Of a DNA stretch of 64,000 bases, positions 45,953 to 55,150 are shown piece after piece. Location of the stretch: the NCBI RefSeq assembly GCF_913063425.1, contig NZ_CAJXYK010000012.1:1-64000 (forward strand), in the 5' to 3' direction. Every line of letters begins with the position of its first letter. Positions within the stretch are counted from its first letter, which is position 1. Source of the DNA: an uncultured Thiohalocapsa sp. GTDB lineage: Bacteria; Pseudomonadota; Gammaproteobacteria; Chromatiales; Chromatiaceae. The notes under the pieces are model-generated. The model searched no databases. It worked only from the letters and a program-made list of their open reading frames with translations, and was not told where the DNA came from. A program made the position numbers and the translations under genes.

Positions 45953-48865
45953 TCAGTCGGTCGGCTCGGTCACCGGGCTGCGGCTGCGCCCGGTGGATGG
46001 CTCGGTGTCCGCCGCGCCCTGCGTGCGTGCTGCGGCATCCGCATCGCCGGCCCGCGGCGCCATGGCCCGGACGCCCCGGCTATCGCGCAGATGGCTCGCC
46101 CCGTGCATCAGGCCCATGTGCACCAGGATCAGCAGCGTGGCGCCCACCACCACCAGGTAGACGCCGAGGTCGAAGGCGATGGCCGACGCCAGCTCGAAAT
46201 CGGCGAACGGCAGGTGGACATGGGTGTAGGCCGAAGTCAGGAAGGGATAGCCAAGCGCCATGCTCACGGTGCCGGTGACCACCGCAATCAGCAGACCCAG
46301 ACCGATGGCCGGATGCAGATTGCCCGGCATGCGCTCGTGGGTCCAGGTCACGCCGTTGGCCAGGTACTGCATGATCAGGGCCACCGCGGTCACCAGGCCG
46401 GCGATGAAGCCGCCGCCCGGCAGGTTGTGCCCGCGCAGGAAGATGAACACCGCCACCAGCAGCGCCAGCGGCAGCAGCAGACGCACCAGGGCCGCCATGA
46501 TGGGCGGGTGCAGGTCCCAGCTCCACGCCCGCCCGGCGATGTCGTGGACCGGGCCCGACAGCCGCAGGTCCCGCAGCAGGGCATAGATGCCGAGTCCGGC
46601 CAGGGCCAGCACGGTGATCTCGCCCAGGGTGTCGAAGCCGCGGAAGTCCACCAGAATCACGTTGACCACATTGGTGCCGCCGCCACCGGGGACGCTGTTC
46701 TCCACGAAGAAGCCCGAGATGGAGGCATGCGGGCGGGTCAGCATGGCCCAGGTGAGCAGGCCCGCACCCCAGCCCGCGCCCAGAGCAATGAGGAAATGCC
46801 GCAGCCGCCGGCCCGTGTCCGTCTCCACCGGCGTGCGCCGGGGCAGGAAGTACAGCGCCAGCAGCAGCAGCACGATGGTGACGATTTCCACGGACAACTG
46901 TGTCAGTGCCAGGTCGGGCGCGGAGAACTTCACGAAGATCAGCGACACCAGGAGCCCCACCGCGCCCAGCACAATGAGCGATGTCAGCCGGCGCTGATGC
47001 CCGAGCGCCGACGCGAACGCTGCCAGCACCAGCGCCGCCGCCACCAGCACGCTGGCGGCATCCGGCAGGGTGATGGGCACGGGGCCGGTGATGGGCACGT
47101 GCGGCGGGATGATGCCCGCGGCGCCGGCCGCCAGCGCCGCGACAATGAGCACCGCGAGCAGGCGCTGCAGCGAGCCCGTGTCCAGCATCCGGGTCACGAA
47201 GCCGGCCAGCGCCAGCAGCTGCCGCAGCACCCAGTCATACACCGCCGGGGCGTCCAGCAGACCATGCCAGCGGTGCGCGATCTTGAACAGCGGGCGGCGG
47301 CCGATATACACGAGCACACCCCCAACCAGCGCGATGATGCTCATCACCAGCGCCGCGTTGAACCCGTGCCAGATGGCCAGGCTGTAATACGGCGGCTCCG
47401 CCTGCAGCATCCCGGCCACGCCCACCTTGAGCAGGGGCGCCACCGTATACGCCGGCAGAATGCCCACCAGCAGGCAGATGGCCACCAGGATTTCCACCGG
47501 GACCTGCATCCAGCGCGGCGGCTCGTGCGGCTCCCGCGGCAGGTTCTGGGGCTCGCCGTTGAAAAACACGTCGTGGATGAAGCGCAGCGAATAGGCCACC
47601 GCGAAGACACCCGCCACCGCCGCGCCGGCGGTCAGCAGCCAGTCCCAGGTGGTGTACTTCTGGAAGTTCACCGCCTCGTGAAAGAACATCTCCTTGGACA
47701 GAAAACCGTTGAACAGCGGCACCCCGGCCATGGACGCCGCGGCCACCATGGCCAGCGTGGCCGTGTAGGGCATGTAGCGCCACAAGCCGTTGATGAGGCG
47801 CATGTCCCGGGTGCCGCACTCGTGATCGATGATGCCGGCGGCCATGAACAGCGACGCCTTGAAGGTGGCGTGGTTGATGATGTGGAACACACCCGCCACC
47901 GCGGCCAGCGGCGTGCCGATGCCGAACAGCAGCGTGATCAGCCCAAGATGGCTGATGGTGGAATACGCCAGCAGCCCCTTCAGGTCGTGCTTAAAGAGCG
48001 CGAAGTAAGCGCCGATGACGAGCGTGGTCAGACCCGCGCCCATGACCACTGTGGACCAGGCATCGGTGCCTGAGAGCACCGGGAACAGCCGTGCCAGCAG
48101 GAACACCCCCGCCTTCACCATGGTGGCGGAGTGCAGATAGGCCGACACCGGCGTCGGCGCCGCCATGGCCTGCGGCAGCCAGAAATGGAACGGAAACTGC
48201 GCCGACTTGGTGAAGGCACCCAGCAGGATCAGCCCCAGCATGGGCAGGTAGAGCGGGTGCGCCCGGATGGCGTCGCCCTGGGTCAGAATGGCCGAGAGGT
48301 TATAGCTGCCCGCCATCTCCCCAAGCAGCAGGAAGCCGGCCAGCAGTGCAAGCCCGCCGAGCCCGGTGACCGCCAGTGCCATGCGGGCGCCGTTTCGGGC
48401 GTCGCTGCGATGCTGCCAGTAGCTGATGAGCAGGAACGACGACAGGCTCGTCATCTCCCAGAACATCAGCAGCAGCAGGATGTTCTCCGACAGCACGATG
48501 CCGAGCATCGAGCCCATGAACAGCAGCAGATAGGCAAAGAACCGGCCGGTGGAGTCCGACTCGCTCAGGTAGTACCGGGCGTAGAGGATGACCAGCAGAC
48601 CGATGACCAGGATGAGGATGGCAAACAGCATCCCGAGCCCGTCCAGCCGAAAAGCCAGGTCCAGGCCCAGCTCAGGCATCCACGGAATCGACTGAACCTC
48701 GGTGCCGCCGCGAAACACCGCCGGCTTGGCCGGGATCAGCACCACCAGGGCGAGCGCAGCCGTCGCGCCCGCAAGCCAAGCGGCATGCAGGCGACCGTAA
48801 CGGGAGACCCAGGCGGCGAGCGGTGCGCCGAGGAGCGGGATCAGGACAACAAAGGGCAGATTCAT
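45953..48865 (-). CDS. mnhA: Mrp-type Na+/H+ antiporter fused subunits A and B
   Basis: A 970-residue protein. The NuoL-like core has Glu137 in LMFWEMTSLSSFLLISYWQH, TKSAQFPFHFWLPQAMAAPT, SAYLHSATMVKAGVFLLARL and GLLAYSTISHLGLI. The C-terminal MrpA part (about 620-780) includes SAPDLALTQLSVEIVTIVLL. The final 140 residues (LLLPLALLVAVFIFLRGHNL PGGGFIAGLVTAVALIMQYL, DLGVYLVVVGATLLILVHMG) are a complete MrpB unit, so A and B are one chain; this is a known variant. First gene of the AB-C-D-E-F-G operon that exports Na+ in exchange for H+, useful at high pH or salinity. Confidence 0.93.
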   Translation of the reverse strand: MNLPFVVLIPLLGAPLAAWVSRYGRLHAAWLAGATAALALVVLIPAKPAVFRGGTEVQSIPWMPELGLDLAFRLDGLGMLFAILILVIGLLVILYARYYLSESDSTGRFFAYLLLFMGSMLGIVLSENILLLLMFWEMTSLSSFLLISYWQHRSDARNGARMALAVTGLGGLALLAGFLLLGEMAGSYNLSAILTQGDAIRAHPLYLPMLGLILLGAFTKSAQFPFHFWLPQAMAAPTPVSAYLHSATMVKAGVFLLARLFPVLSGTDAWSTVVMGAGLTTLVIGAYFALFKHDLKGLLAYSTISHLGLITLLFGIGTPLAAVAGVFHIINHATFKASLFMAAGIIDHECGTRDMRLINGLWRYMPYTATLAMVAAASMAGVPLFNGFLSKEMFFHEAVNFQKYTTWDWLLTAGAAVAGVFAVAYSLRFIHDVFFNGEPQNLPREPHEPPRWMQVPVEILVAICLLVGILPAYTVAPLLKVGVAGMLQAEPPYYSLAIWHGFNAALVMSIIALVGGVLVYIGRRPLFKIAHRWHGLLDAPAVYDWVLRQLLALAGFVTRMLDTGSLQRLLAVLIVAALAAGAAGIIPPHVPITGPVPITLPDAASVLVAAALVLAAFASALGHQRRLTSLIVLGAVGLLVSLIFVKFSAPDLALTQLSVEIVTIVLLLLALYFLPRRTPVETDTGRRLRHFLIALGAGWGAGLLTWAMLTRPHASISGFFVENSVPGGGGTNVVNVILVDFRGFDTLGEITVLALAGLGIYALLRDLRLSGPVHDIAGRAWSWDLHPPIMAALVRLLLPLALLVAVFIFLRGHNLPGGGFIAGLVTAVALIMQYLANGVTWTHERMPGNLHPAIGLGLLIAVVTGTVSMALGYPFLTSAYTHVHLPFADFELASAIAFDLGVYLVVVGATLLILVHMGLMHGASHLRDSRGVRAMAPRAGDADAAARTQGAADTEPSTGRSRSPVTEPTD

Positions 48866-48914
48866 GGGGAGGCAGACGTCCGCGAGGCGCGCAGTCTACC
48901 GCAACCGCCGCCCC

Positions 48915-49502
48915 CTAGGCAGACTCGACTGCGTCCGGGGACTGCTCCAGCACCCGCCGCAGCAGCGCCCGCGCCACCGCAGCGATTCCCGGGTCCTGGG
49001 ACTCCCGGGGCCCTGCGACGTTCAGCACGCGTATGCCCTGCGCGCGAAGCCATTCCCTGATGTCTTCGGGCGCCGGTGCCCGATTCAGATCGATCACAAG
49101 CAGCGGCCGGCCCTGACGTCGGGCGAGGTTCGCCGTCAACGCCGTGCCGCCGGCGAGCCCGCGGCGGTGCAGGATCAGTGTGCCGTCGCTGTCACGCAGG
49201 TTCCAGGCCGTACGCTGCGCCGGGTCGCTGTCCGGGGTCTCGCGCAGCGGATAGCGTGCCGGGATCTTGCCGTCCTCGGCGAGCCGCCCGCGCGGACACC
49301 AGCCACCGACCGGCACGCCGGCGGCGAGCCCCGCGTCCAGCGCCGCCCGGTCCACGCCCGTCTGCCCGCCGCTCACCAGCCTGGCCACCGGCTGCTGCCG
49401 GCGGGCGTGCAGCGCGGCCACGAGCTCACGGTCACGCCGGGCGAAGTATTGATCCTCCTCCGCCTGCTCCTTAAGCCGCAGTTTGTCGGGAAAGTCGGTC
49501 AT
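48915..49502 (-). CDS. putative molybdenum-carrier family protein with N-terminal extension
   Basis: A 195-residue protein. Residues 40-190 match the family related to molybdenum cofactor carrier proteins (Rossmann-like: ARLVSGGQTGVDRAALDAGL, GVPVGGWCPRGRLAEDGKIP, LRDSDGTLILHRRGLAGGTA, RQGRPLLVIDLNRAPAPEDI, IRVLNVAGPRESQDPGI). The first 38 residues (LKEQAEEDQYFARRDRELVA ALHARR) are a charged helix of a type also found as an independent short protein. No molybdopterin genes are adjacent. The start ATG at 49502 is chosen because upstream frame sequence is not conserved in character. Confidence 0.75.
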   Translation of the reverse strand: MTDFPDKLRLKEQAEEDQYFARRDRELVAALHARRQQPVARLVSGGQTGVDRAALDAGLAAGVPVGGWCPRGRLAEDGKIPARYPLRETPDSDPAQRTAWNLRDSDGTLILHRRGLAGGTALTANLARRQGRPLLVIDLNRAPAPEDIREWLRAQGIRVLNVAGPRESQDPGIAAVARALLRRVLEQSPDAVESA

Positions 49503-49561
49503 GCGCTGCCACGTGGATTGGTGTCCATTCAACGCACACCTCGCGTGCCCAGCAAACGGCC

Positions 49562-50029
49562 CTATTGGCGCGCGACGACGGCTTCCGCAATCCCCCTCAG
49601 TGCCCCCTGGATCCTGCCGACGGGCGGGCAGTCCGGCACCCCGTGGCGCGCGGCGATGTAGGCCGGATCGTTCCAGCCGAGATGGACGTCGCCCGCGGCG
49701 TCTTCCCAAACCAGCGCTTTCAGCGGCAGATCGATGCCGACGCTTTGGGCACATTGCATGAAGGGCGTGCCGCCCTTGGGATTGCCGAAGATGAGCAGCT
49801 GCGTCGGCCTCAGCTCCAGATCCACGTCGACGGCGCCGGCGGCATGGTCAATGCGCGCAAACACGGTGAGGCCGCGGCGCTCCACCTCGGCTTCGAGCCT
49901 GTCCATGGTGGCTGTCGCATCGTAAGGGCTTTGCACGACGAGCAGGCCTTCCGCGGCCTGCAGTGGCAGCGTGGGCGCAGCCAGCGCGATGGCGGTGACA
50001 AGGGCAGGCAGGACTTTGGACGCGGGCAT
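49562..50029 (-). CDS. DUF302 secreted protein
   Basis: A 155-residue protein with a signal peptide (MPASKVLPALVTAIALAAPT...QAA) and a DUF302 domain: LLVVQSPYDATATMDRLEAE, VERRGLTVFARIDHAAGAVD, LRPTQLLIFGNPKGGTPFMQ, LPLKALVWEDAAGDVHLGWN. DUF302 is a small beta-alpha fold of unknown function, often periplasmic. Confidence 0.9.
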   Translation of the reverse strand: MPASKVLPALVTAIALAAPTLPLQAAEGLLVVQSPYDATATMDRLEAEVERRGLTVFARIDHAAGAVDVDLELRPTQLLIFGNPKGGTPFMQCAQSVGIDLPLKALVWEDAAGDVHLGWNDPAYIAARHGVPDCPPVGRIQGALRGIAEAVVARQ

Positions 50030-50176
50030 GGCGGATGCTCCATGGGCGGCGGTTTGGGGGATGCGGCATCGCCCCCGCAGTCAAGCACGTGGCCGGGCCG
50101 CTGGGTATGGCTGATGTGACGAGGGGGCACTGCACGGTGTCGAGCCGCGCCTCGGCGGCAGGCACGCCGGCGCCGA

Positions 50177-51178
50177 TCAGGGCCGCTCCGCCAGCAGCAG
50201 GGCCCGCGCCGGCGCCGGATGGCCCTCCACGGTGCGCGTCGGATCATCCGGCGCCAGACACTTGTCCAGAGACTCGAAGCGCATCCAGTCGGTGCTGCGC
50301 TGCTCGGCGCTGGTGGTGCGGGTGATGTCCACGACGTCGATGCGGCGGAAGCCGGCGGCGGCGACCCAGTGCGCGAGCGCCGTGGTGCCGGGGATCGCAT
50401 GGACGTTGCGCATGCGGGCGTAACGGCCCGGCGGATACAGCACCCGATCGGCGCCGGAGTCAGGTGCTGGGTCGTCCAGCACCAGCGTCTCCAGCACCAA
50501 TTGTCCGCCGTGCCGCAGCGCCTGAAGGAGCCGCGCGAGATGGGCTGCGGCATCGCGGCGGTGGTACAGCACGCCCATGGAGAAGACGCTGTCGAACGCA
50601 CCCGCGGCATCCACGGCCGGCAGATCCCTGTCCGCCACGGGGAGCACCGCGAGCCGGTCTTCGCCGAAGTACCGGTTGACGGCGAGGAACTGGAGCACGA
50701 AGCGCAGGGTCGGGTCGATGCCCAGCACCAGCGCGGCACCGGCGCCGAGCGCGCGGTAGCCGTAGTAGCCATTGCCGCAGCCCACATCCAGCACCAGGCG
50801 CCCGTCCAGGGGCGCAATGGCCTCTGCGAGCCTGGACCACTTCCAGTCGGAGCGCCATTCCGCGTCCAGGGTGACGCCGTGCACGCAGAACGGCCCCTTG
50901 CGCCAGGGGTGCAGTGCCGCGAGCCCGGCGTGCAGCGCAGCGCGGGCGGCGGCGTCGATGGTGGCCTGGGGCGCCACCGACACACAGGCCGCATCGAGCC
51001 GGACCTCACCCGCCGCGATGGCCGGCAGCCCGGCCAGCGCGGCAAGCCAGGCCGGCAGGTCGCCATGGCGCGCCGGATGCAGACGCTCGTGTGTGAGCCG
51101 GCGCAACGGGGCGGCCCATGCGCCCGCCCGGGTCTTGGCGAGCCGGGCGAAGAAGGGCTCGAAGCGCGCCGTCGTCAC
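50177..51178 (-). CDS. cmoB: tRNA U34 carboxymethyltransferase CmoB
   Basis: A 333-residue enzyme that carboxymethylates 5-hydroxyuridine at tRNA position 34 using carboxy-SAM, giving cmo5U. The SAM/Cx-SAM site is LVLDVGCGNGYYGYRALGAG; upstream KGPFCVHGVTLDAEWRSDWK WSRLAEAI is the CmoB-specific segment with the W-R-S-D-x-K-W motif; FDSVFSMGVLYHRRDAAAHL and RMRNVHAIPGTTALAHWVAA follow. The start appears to be GTG at 51178, 52 bases after cmoA. Length agrees with the 323-residue E. coli enzyme. Confidence 0.95.
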   Translation of the reverse strand: MTTARFEPFFARLAKTRAGAWAAPLRRLTHERLHPARHGDLPAWLAALAGLPAIAAGEVRLDAACVSVAPQATIDAAARAALHAGLAALHPWRKGPFCVHGVTLDAEWRSDWKWSRLAEAIAPLDGRLVLDVGCGNGYYGYRALGAGAALVLGIDPTLRFVLQFLAVNRYFGEDRLAVLPVADRDLPAVDAAGAFDSVFSMGVLYHRRDAAAHLARLLQALRHGGQLVLETLVLDDPAPDSGADRVLYPPGRYARMRNVHAIPGTTALAHWVAAAGFRRIDVVDITRTTSAEQRSTDWMRFESLDKCLAPDDPTRTVEGHPAPARALLLAERP

Positions 51179-51230
51179 TGCCCTCGTCCCGGTGCAGCGG
51201 CCCCGGCCCCCAAGCCCTGCCGAGCCGGAC

Positions 51231-51959
51231 TCAGCGCGCCACCCAGCCGATGAAGTTGAGGCACTGGAACCAGCGCTCGATGCGCCGGAACCCCGCCCGG
51301 CGCAGCCGCTGCTCGTGGGTCTCGATGTCATCCGGCATCAGCACCGCCTCCAATGCCGCACGCTTGCGGGCGATCTCCAGCGCGCTGTAGCCCTGGGCGC
51401 GCTTGAAGTCCTGGTGCAGGCCGTCCAGCAGGCGCTCGGTGTCGGCATCCGGGAAGATCACCTTCTCCACCAGGATGAGCCCGGCCCCCGGCACCAAGCC
51501 ACTGCGCAGGCGCCGCAGCAGGTCGAGCCGGGCCGGCGGCGGGACGAATTGCAGCGTCAGGTTCAGCACCACGAGTCCGGCATCGGTCACCGGCACCTCG
51601 GCGATGTCGGCACAGACCGGCCTGATGCGCCCCGCCGCCACCGGCTCCGCGAGGCGCACCCGCAGCGCCTCCAGCATGGCCGGTGCGTTGTCCACGGCGA
51701 CGATGCGCGCCTGCGGCAGACGGGCGAGCAGCGCCGCCGAGGTCGCGCCCAGCGAGGCACCGAGGTCATAGATGGTCCGCCCGGGCACCGCGACCCGCGC
51801 CGCCACCAGCCCGAGCAGGCGCAGCAGCTCTGGCCAACCCGGCACCGAGCGCCGCAGCATATCCGGGAAGACCTGCGCCACCCGGGCATCGAACACGAAG
51901 TCCGTGGGCGGAGCGGCGCCCGCGAAGAGCTCATCGGTGGTCTCGGTGACGTCGCTCAT
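51231..51959 (-). CDS. cmoA: carboxy-SAM synthase CmoA
   Basis: A 242-residue methyltransferase-fold enzyme that converts SAM plus prephenate to carboxy-SAM. DFVFDARVAQVFPDMLRRSV PGWPELL, TIYDLGASLGATSAALLARL, VVLNLTLQFVPPPARLDLLR, ILVEKVIFPDADTERLLDGL HQDFKRAQGYSALEIARKR and the C-terminal WFQCLNFIGWVA are all CmoA hallmarks. It precedes cmoB in one operon. Confidence 0.96.
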   Translation of the reverse strand: MSDVTETTDELFAGAAPPTDFVFDARVAQVFPDMLRRSVPGWPELLRLLGLVAARVAVPGRTIYDLGASLGATSAALLARLPQARIVAVDNAPAMLEALRVRLAEPVAAGRIRPVCADIAEVPVTDAGLVVLNLTLQFVPPPARLDLLRRLRSGLVPGAGLILVEKVIFPDADTERLLDGLHQDFKRAQGYSALEIARKRAALEAVLMPDDIETHEQRLRRAGFRRIERWFQCLNFIGWVAR

Positions 51960-52020
51960 GGCAGGCACATGGCAGGCTCTCGGCTGCAAGAGGAACACGT
52001 CCGGCACGGGCTGCGCCGGC

Positions 52021-52068
52021 GCTGGCGGCAAGCGCTGGCGGCAAGCGCTGGCGGCAAGCGCTGGCGGG
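52021..52068. repeat. 13-bp tandem repeat GCTGGCGGCAAGC (3.7 copies)
   Basis: Perfect 13-base units between the divergent cmoA and ppk1 genes. Period 13 is also seen at 18956, and 39 (3 x 13) at 32205. Confidence 0.9.
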
Positions 52069-52183
52069 ACCCTGTGGCCGGCGGAGTCGGCGGCACCAAA
52101 AGCGCCACGCACCGACCGGACGGCATTGGTACCATAACCTGTTGTCAACGCGAACCGCTGCCCCGCGCGAGGCCCCCTGCGCC

Positions 52184-54406
52184 ATGAACGATTCCAGCCC
52201 CACCGCCGTGCTCGACGAGGATACCGACATCGCCGCCGTGGACACCGAAGCGGTGCCGCCACCCGCACCGCCGGACCTCGACGACCCCACGCTGTACCTG
52301 AACCGCGAGCTCACCTGGCTCGCCTTCAACCAGCGGGTGCAGCACGAGGCGGATGATCCGCGCACGCCGCTGCTGGAGCGCGTGAAGTTCCTGGCCATCG
52401 TCAACAACAACATCGACGAATTCTTCATGAAGCGCATCGGCGGGCTCAAGCAGCAGATCGCCGCCGGTGTGCACACGCCCACCGTGGACGGGCGCACCCC
52501 CGGTCAGCAGGTGGAGGAATGCCGCAGCGTGCTCGCCGGCATGCAGGCGGAGCAGGACCGCATCTTTCTGGAGCTGCTGACGGCGCTCGAAGCCCACGAC
52601 ATTCGCCTGGCGACCATCGACGCGCTGCCCAAGGACGCCCGCGAGCGCCTGCGGGAGCACTTCCGTCGGGACATTTTCCCAATGATCACGCCGCTCGCCA
52701 TGGACCCGGCGCACCCCTTCCCGTTCATCTCCAACCTGGCGCTGAACCTGCTGGTGACGCTGCGCTACCCGGGCGGCTCCGAGGTCTACATGGCCCGCAT
52801 CAAGGTGCCCGTCAGCAAGGACATCAGCAAGCGGCTGATCCAGGTGGACGGCGTCAACACCTTCGTGACGCTGGAGGACCTCATCGTCAACAATCTCGAC
52901 ATGCTCTTCCCGGGCATGGAGATCGACAGCTGCGAGCTCTTCCGCGTCACCCGCAATGCCATCGTCGAGCCCACCGAGGAGGCCGCCAACGACCTGCTGG
53001 AGCTCATCGAAACCGAGCTGCGCGAGCGCCACTTCGCGCCCATCGTGCGGCTCGAGGTGCAGGCGGGCATGCACAAGACGCACCGCGGCATGCTCGCGGC
53101 GGAGCTTGGCCTCAACGAAGAAGAAGATGTCTATGAGGTCCCGGGCATGATGGCCAAGCGGGACCTCTTCGAGCTCGCCTCATTGGACATCCCGGAGCTG
53201 CGCGACAAGCCCCATCGCCCCGGCGACCACCCCGTGCTCGGCAACGACCGCCGCAACATCTTCCACATCATCCGCGAGAATGGCCCGCTGCTGCTCCAGC
53301 ACCCGTACCAGTCCTTCTCCACCACCGTGGAGCGCTTCCTGTCCACGGCCGCCAAGGACCCAAAGGTGCTGGCCATCAAGATGACGCTGTACCGCACCTC
53401 CGGCGGCGCCATTCTGGACTCGCTCATCGAGGCGGCGCAGCACGGCAAGCAGGTGGCCGTGCTGGTGGAGCTGAAGGCCCGCTTCGACGAGGCCGCCAAC
53501 ATCGGCTGGGCGCGGCGGCTGGAGGCCGAGGGCATCCATGTTACCTACGGCGTCATGGGCCTCAAGACCCACAGCAAGCTCATCTTCGTGGTGCGCCGGG
53601 ACTACGCCCAGCTGCGCCGGTACTATCACATCGGCACCGGCAATTACCACGGCGGCACCGCCAAGCTCTACACCGACTTGGGCATGCTCGGCTGCGATGA
53701 GGACGTCGGCCAGGACCTCACCGAGCTGTTCAATTATCTCACCGGCTATTCGCCGCCGCCGAGCTACCGCAAGATCCTAGCAGCACCCTACACCCTGAAG
53801 CGCGGCATCCTGGACAAGATCGACCGCGAGATCGCCGTGCATGAGCGCACCGGCAGCGGCCACATCCAGATGAAGATGAACGCGCTGGAGGACTCGGACA
53901 TCGTTCGCGCGCTGTACAAGGCGACCCGCGCCGGTGTGAAGCTGGACCTCATCGTCCGCGACACCTGCCGTTTCCGCCCCGGTCTGCCCGGCATCAGCGA
54001 GAACGCCCAGGTCATCAGCATCGTCGGCCGCTTCCTGGAGCACGCACGGATTCTCTACTTCCACAACGGCGGCGACGAGGAATACTTCATCGGCTCCGCC
54101 GATATGATGCGCCGCAATCTGGAAAGCCGCGTGGAGGTCCATGCACCCGTGGACAACCCGGAGCTGCGCCAGGAGCTGCGCCTGATCCTGGACGTGCAGC
54201 TCGCCGACCAGCGCACCGCCTGGGACATGGACGCCGACGGTCAATACACCCAGCGCACGCCCGAGGACGAGAAGGCCAAGGGCGCCCAGCAGACCCTCAT
54301 CGGTGTGGCCGAGAAGCGCCTTGCCGCTGCTGCCAAGCACAAGGAAAAGACCCTGCGCTCGCGGTTGTTGAGCCACTTCGAGCATCGCCTGGCGGAGAAG
54401 TCTTGA
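52184..54406 (+). CDS. ppk1: polyphosphate kinase 1
   Basis: A 740-residue PPK1 that reversibly makes polyphosphate from ATP. YLNRELTWLAFNQRVQHEAD is the N-terminal domain start; the catalytic phospho-His is His463 in LKTHSKLIFVVRR, with the second His at 620 in FLEHARILYF. Motifs IKMTLYRTSGGAILDSLIEA, YHIGTGNYHGGTAKLYTDLG and the C-terminal IGSADMMRRNLESRVEVHAP are typical. The first 35 residues are an acidic/Pro-rich extension. ATG 52184 is preferred over an upstream TTG in frame. Confidence 0.97.
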   Translation: MNDSSPTAVLDEDTDIAAVDTEAVPPPAPPDLDDPTLYLNRELTWLAFNQRVQHEADDPRTPLLERVKFLAIVNNNIDEFFMKRIGGLKQQIAAGVHTPTVDGRTPGQQVEECRSVLAGMQAEQDRIFLELLTALEAHDIRLATIDALPKDARERLREHFRRDIFPMITPLAMDPAHPFPFISNLALNLLVTLRYPGGSEVYMARIKVPVSKDISKRLIQVDGVNTFVTLEDLIVNNLDMLFPGMEIDSCELFRVTRNAIVEPTEEAANDLLELIETELRERHFAPIVRLEVQAGMHKTHRGMLAAELGLNEEEDVYEVPGMMAKRDLFELASLDIPELRDKPHRPGDHPVLGNDRRNIFHIIRENGPLLLQHPYQSFSTTVERFLSTAAKDPKVLAIKMTLYRTSGGAILDSLIEAAQHGKQVAVLVELKARFDEAANIGWARRLEAEGIHVTYGVMGLKTHSKLIFVVRRDYAQLRRYYHIGTGNYHGGTAKLYTDLGMLGCDEDVGQDLTELFNYLTGYSPPPSYRKILAAPYTLKRGILDKIDREIAVHERTGSGHIQMKMNALEDSDIVRALYKATRAGVKLDLIVRDTCRFRPGLPGISENAQVISIVGRFLEHARILYFHNGGDEEYFIGSADMMRRNLESRVEVHAPVDNPELRQELRLILDVQLADQRTAWDMDADGQYTQRTPEDEKAKGAQQTLIGVAEKRLAAAAKHKEKTLRSRLLSHFEHRLAEKS

Positions 54407-54525
54407 GCGGCCCGAGCGAGTCCGAACGGAGCCCCGGCAGCGCCGCCACACGCGCATCCACCCGGTCCTGAGCGCTGAGCAACAGCCTCAGGCGCCTTGA
54501 CTGCCCACCGAGGAAGCTGGTCTCG

Positions 54526-55032
54526 ATGATCTCTCGCAAATCGCTCGCCATCGCGCTGTTCTGCCTTCCCCTTGCCGGCTGCTTCGAGAAGTGGGAGGTG
54601 CTGTCGGTCACCGACCTGAGCTTCCCGGGCGACTGCCAGGTGGCCCGGGACCACTTCGACCCCGCCGCCCGACCGGAGGGCGTCCCCGGCTGGACCGGCG
54701 AGAGCGGGCCGGATGACGTCTGCGCCACCGTGCTGGTGAAGATCCTGGAGTCGGACCCCACCGAGCCCCTGCCCGATGGCCTCACGCTGTCCACAACCTT
54801 CACGCAGTTGCCCGCGTCCGGGGACGCCCTCCAGCGCAGCGCTGCTTACGCCATCGCCGATCCCACCACGGTGACCCGGCTCAGGGTGGTCGCATTCATG
54901 GCCCGCGGCGCCGAAGCCGCTGATCGCGCCCGGCAGAGCACCGAGGGCTATCCGCTGGAAGTCGCCGGCACCGACATCGCACCCATCCAGTGCACGGTCT
55001 ACCCGGGCCGCGGCGAGATCGATTGCGATTGA
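54526..55032 (+). CDS. putative lipoprotein, unknown function
   Basis: A 168-residue protein. MISRKSLAIALFCLPLAGC is a lipoprotein signal with lipobox LAGC (Cys19). The mature part has three further Cys pairs candidates (GDCQVARDHF, PDDVCATVLV, PIQCTVYPGRGEIDCD) and no recognised domain. It follows ppk1 by about 120 bases in the same direction and may share its transcript. Confidence 0.7.
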   Translation: MISRKSLAIALFCLPLAGCFEKWEVLSVTDLSFPGDCQVARDHFDPAARPEGVPGWTGESGPDDVCATVLVKILESDPTEPLPDGLTLSTTFTQLPASGDALQRSAAYAIADPTTVTRLRVVAFMARGAEAADRARQSTEGYPLEVAGTDIAPIQCTVYPGRGEIDCD

Positions 55033-55150
55033 CGCCGACTGGACGCAGCCATCGCCCGAGGTGCCCCAACCGCGTGACGGCGCGGGTGGCGAGGGTCCCG
55101 CCTGAGGCCGGTGTCTCCATGCTGAAGGTCGACCCCCTGGAGGGTGTAGC

